Of a stretch of 7,517 nt of DNA, positions 5,694-7,517 are shown one piece after another. The notes under the pieces are model-generated. The model was not told the DNA's origin, searched no databases, and saw only the letters and a program-made list of their open reading frames with translations. Within the stretch, counting starts at the first letter, position 1; each line of letters opens with the position of its first letter. The translations under genes and the position numbers were made by a program. Source of the DNA: Verrucomicrobiota bacterium. GTDB taxonomy: Bacteria > Verrucomicrobiota > Verrucomicrobiia > Chthoniobacterales > UBA10450. The stretch spans positions 4,258 through 11,774 of the forward strand of contig QHOR01000087.1 in NCBI GenBank assembly GCA_003219395.1. Direction: 5' to 3'.

Positions 5694-6977
5694 ATGAAAT
5701 TGCAGCATAGTTCTTTCTTCGCAGCATTGATTCTTGGTTTAAGTTTTGCTGGATCAATGCGTGCACAACAATCTCCGGCGGAACGGGTGGCTGAAATGCA
5801 GGCTGCACTGCGCGACGCGAAGCTCGACGGCTGGCTATTCTACGACTTCCGGCACAGCGATCCGCTCGCTTACCGAATCCTGAAGCTGGACGAAAAGATG
5901 GCGGCCTCGCGGCGCTGGTTCTATTACGTCCCAGCGTCGGGCGAGCCAGTTAAAATTGTGCAGTCGATCGAGCAGTTCAAACTCGACTCACTGACGGGCA
6001 AGAAACTTGTGTTCCGCGGCTGGCAGGAATTGCACGCACGACTGCGAGAAGTGCTGGGCGGAGCGAAAGAATCGAAGAGGCGCATCGCCATGCAGTATTC
6101 GCCCATGAACGACATCCCCTACATCTCACGCGTGGACGCCGGAACGATCGAGCTCGTCCGCTCGTTTGACGTCGAACCGGTCACGAGCGCCGAACTAGTT
6201 CAACGATTCGAGGCAGTTTTTTCACCGGCTCAACACCAGATGCATGTGGAAGCTTCCGACAAAATGCATCGCATCATTCAGGACGCATTTGCGGAGATTG
6301 CCCGCCGGATTCGTGACAACCAACCAACCACTGAGTGGGACATCGCGCAATTCATGCTTCGTCGCTACGGCGAGGAAGGTATGCAGCAGGAACCTATGAT
6401 CGTCGCGGTGAACGCGAATGCCGCCAATCCGCACTATATGCCGACAAAGGAAAATAGCTCCCCGATCAGGCGCGGCGATTTCGTGCTGATTGATGCGGCC
6501 ACGAAATTGAACAAACCTGATGCAGTCGCGACAGACCAGACGTGGACCGGTTACGTGGGCGAAGCTGTTCCGGACGAGTACGTGCGCGTTTTCAATATTG
6601 TGCGGGAAGCGCGCGATGCTGCCGTCGATTTCGTGCGCAAGAATATCCGTGCTGGTAAACCAATTCGCGGAGCAGAAGTCGATGATGTTTCGCGCGGTGT
6701 AATTACCCGCGCAGGTTTTGGGGAACAATTCACGCATCGCACCGGTCATTCAATTGGTGAAGAAACTCACGGCAACGGCGTTAACATTGATGATTTCGAG
6801 ACGCGCGATTCGCGACGCATCATTCCCGGCGTTTGTTTTTCTATTGAGCCCGGAATCTATCTGGAAGGAAAGTTTGGCGTTCGATCAGAAATTAACGTTT
6901 ACGTATCGGATAAAGACATCGAAGTCACCGGGCAGCCAATCCAAATCGAGATCATTCCGATCCTAAAGAGTCTCTGA
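5694..6977 (+). CDS. Exported M24 family metallopeptidase (Xaa-Pro aminopeptidase-like)
   Basis: 427 residues. ATG 5694 is chosen over the in-frame ATG 5604, which lies inside the preceding gene, because it gives a signal peptide (MKLQHSSFFAALILGLSFAGSMRA, likely cut before Q25). Residues 26-180 are the creatinase-type N-terminal domain and about 185-420 the pita-bread catalytic domain. All five metal ligands of M24 can be placed: D267 (VLIDAAT), D281 (ATDQTWT), H352 (TGHSIG), E385 (SIEPGIY) and E399 (RSEINVYV). H247 in 'ANPHYMP' matches the conserved substrate-binding His. D267-D281 spacing is 14 rather than the usual 11, and the Gly of D-x-G is Ala, so the loop before the second Asp is longer than normal. 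It probably trims proline-containing peptides in the periplasm. It lies 8 bp after the TPR protein, with TGAGCGG before the ATG, so it is probably co-transcribed and translationally coupled. Confidence 0.9.
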   Translation: MKLQHSSFFAALILGLSFAGSMRAQQSPAERVAEMQAALRDAKLDGWLFYDFRHSDPLAYRILKLDEKMAASRRWFYYVPASGEPVKIVQSIEQFKLDSLTGKKLVFRGWQELHARLREVLGGAKESKRRIAMQYSPMNDIPYISRVDAGTIELVRSFDVEPVTSAELVQRFEAVFSPAQHQMHVEASDKMHRIIQDAFAEIARRIRDNQPTTEWDIAQFMLRRYGEEGMQQEPMIVAVNANAANPHYMPTKENSSPIRRGDFVLIDAATKLNKPDAVATDQTWTGYVGEAVPDEYVRVFNIVREARDAAVDFVRKNIRAGKPIRGAEVDDVSRGVITRAGFGEQFTHRTGHSIGEETHGNGVNIDDFETRDSRRIIPGVCFSIEPGIYLEGKFGVRSEINVYVSDKDIEVTGQPIQIEIIPILKSL

Positions 6978-7118
6978 CGGCCGAATCGAACCAGCACTAA
7001 GAGCTCAGCCTGCTTCATTGATTCCGCCCGGCAGCCGCGCCCCATTCGTCTTTGCGTAGACGATCAACGACTTTCACACAAAAGTTCGGCATCCGAAAAA
7101 GCGGCAGAACGGCGATGA

Positions 7119-7150
7119 AGCTGCCCGGGACTTGTTGTGGCCCGGCAGCT
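7119..7150 (+). terminator. Possible intrinsic terminator after the peptidase gene
   Basis: Stem AGCTGCC-C-GGG (7119-7129) pairs with CCCGGCAGCT (7141-7150) with one bulged C and an 11-nt loop, followed by a moderately T-rich CATCTTATTCTTGTT. It lies about 140 bp after the stop of the M24 gene. On the minus strand the stem is not followed by a T-run, so if it works it serves the plus-strand operon. The tail is imperfect. Confidence 0.4.
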
Positions 7151-7238
7151 CATCTTATTCTTGTTAGGTTCTATGGATTGGGCCGTTGTGTTCAGTTGAG
7201 CGGCACTTCCATAGTATCTACCGTGCAATCTCGCTCTG

Positions 7239-7517
7239 TTAGTTAACCAGCTGAGGCTCGCCGTAGATGAAGTCATCCATCATGACGATGTCGTGTTGCT
7301 ATGTTCATGCCGGTGTATGTAGTAAAGCGGAAAGGCCCGTGAAACCCTCCACGAATGCAAAGTTTTGATCGCCTCCGGCCGCGCGGTGTGAAATGCCGCG
7401 GGTCGTGGGAGCGCATTGACAGTGTTGGCAGTGTTCCCACTGTCAGTGGTGTTAATACTGAGGCCTTGAAAGCCAAGGGTTGAGTTATCGATCCCCGCTG
7501 TGGTCAGGCTAAAGAGA
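7239..7517 (-). pseudogene. Broken 3' end of a secreted, PEP-CTERM-type surface protein gene; 5' part beyond the right edge
   Basis: Entering from the right edge, one minus-strand frame reads LFSLTTAGIDNSTLGFQGLSINTTDSGNTANTVN (7516 to about 7415), a Ser/Thr/Asn/Gly-rich beta-type composition. Near 7380 the sense-like text passes to another frame: GGDQNFAFVEGFTGLSALLHTPA (from 7376), then TGA (7307-7305) and TAG (7301-7299), then in the same frame QHDIVMMDDFIYGEPQLVN and TAA (7241-7239). 'FAFVEGFTGLSAL...DIVMMDDFIYGEP' resembles the ends of beta-sandwich domains in secreted PEP-CTERM-class proteins of Verrucomicrobiota ('...MDDF.Y...P'). No C-terminal membrane anchor is present after it. One frameshift and two stops mark it as decayed. 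The family assignment is from texture and is uncertain. Confidence 0.4.

Noticed and set aside
6222..6749. 175-codon minus-strand frame opposite the M24 peptidase
   Set aside because: It lies over the catalytic domain whose metal ligands are intact on the plus strand; its composition is that of an antisense shadow.
7052..7246. 64-codon plus-strand frame after the peptidase gene
   Set aside because: It runs through the putative terminator stem, has no ribosome site and no coherent composition.

Overview
The window reads as a chromosomal segment of a soil-type Gram-negative bacterium, most likely Verrucomicrobiota (Chthoniobacterales-like), with Acidobacteriota as the alternative. The reasons are protein-level: a membrane-anchored TolB/FlgO-TPR protein with the N-terminal style common in those phyla, a conserved 180-residue protein ending in a 'QQYITRCYGSLTTFN' block that I associate with the Planctomycetes-Verrucomicrobia group, a secreted M24 peptidase, and the decayed tail of what looks like a secreted PEP-CTERM-type protein. 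No rRNA, tRNA, CRISPR array, transposase or phage gene is visible.

Layout. The left 3.4 kb is transcribed on the minus strand. From the left edge come: a large partial gene (1-803) for a two-domain protein with an eight-proline linker, open to the edge of the window; a 274-bp gap; a DoxX-family membrane protein (1078-1470), apparently overlapped by ATGA with the end of a small amber-interrupted frame (1467-1592); a 650-bp region (1593-2240) without an intact gene; trmO (2241-2648), a tRNA-modifying methyltransferase; and a conserved protein with an SH3/CarD-like N-terminus (2886-3428).

The gene-poor stretch is the most informative accessory part. Two copies of a near-perfect palindrome (TGCTATACGTG-3-CACGTATAGCA) lie 294 bp apart. 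Between them, on the minus strand, are the broken remains of a helix-turn-helix antitoxin-like gene containing an 'IPKRTLQEWEQ' motif. This looks like a decayed toxin-antitoxin locus that has kept its operator.

A divergent intergenic region (3429-3603) separates this half from a plus-strand pair: a 693-residue membrane-anchored TolB/FlgO-TPR protein (3604-5685) and, 8 bp downstream, an exported M24 (Xaa-Pro aminopeptidase-like) metallopeptidase (5694-6977). They are very probably one operon. A stem-loop at 7119-7150 may end it. The last 280 bp hold, on the minus strand, a frameshifted and stop-interrupted 3' end of a secreted-protein gene that enters from the right edge.

I do not see a complete new multi-gene system. 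The points most worth a second look are the left-edge two-domain protein, the palindrome-flanked antitoxin relic and the small interrupted frame upstream of doxX.
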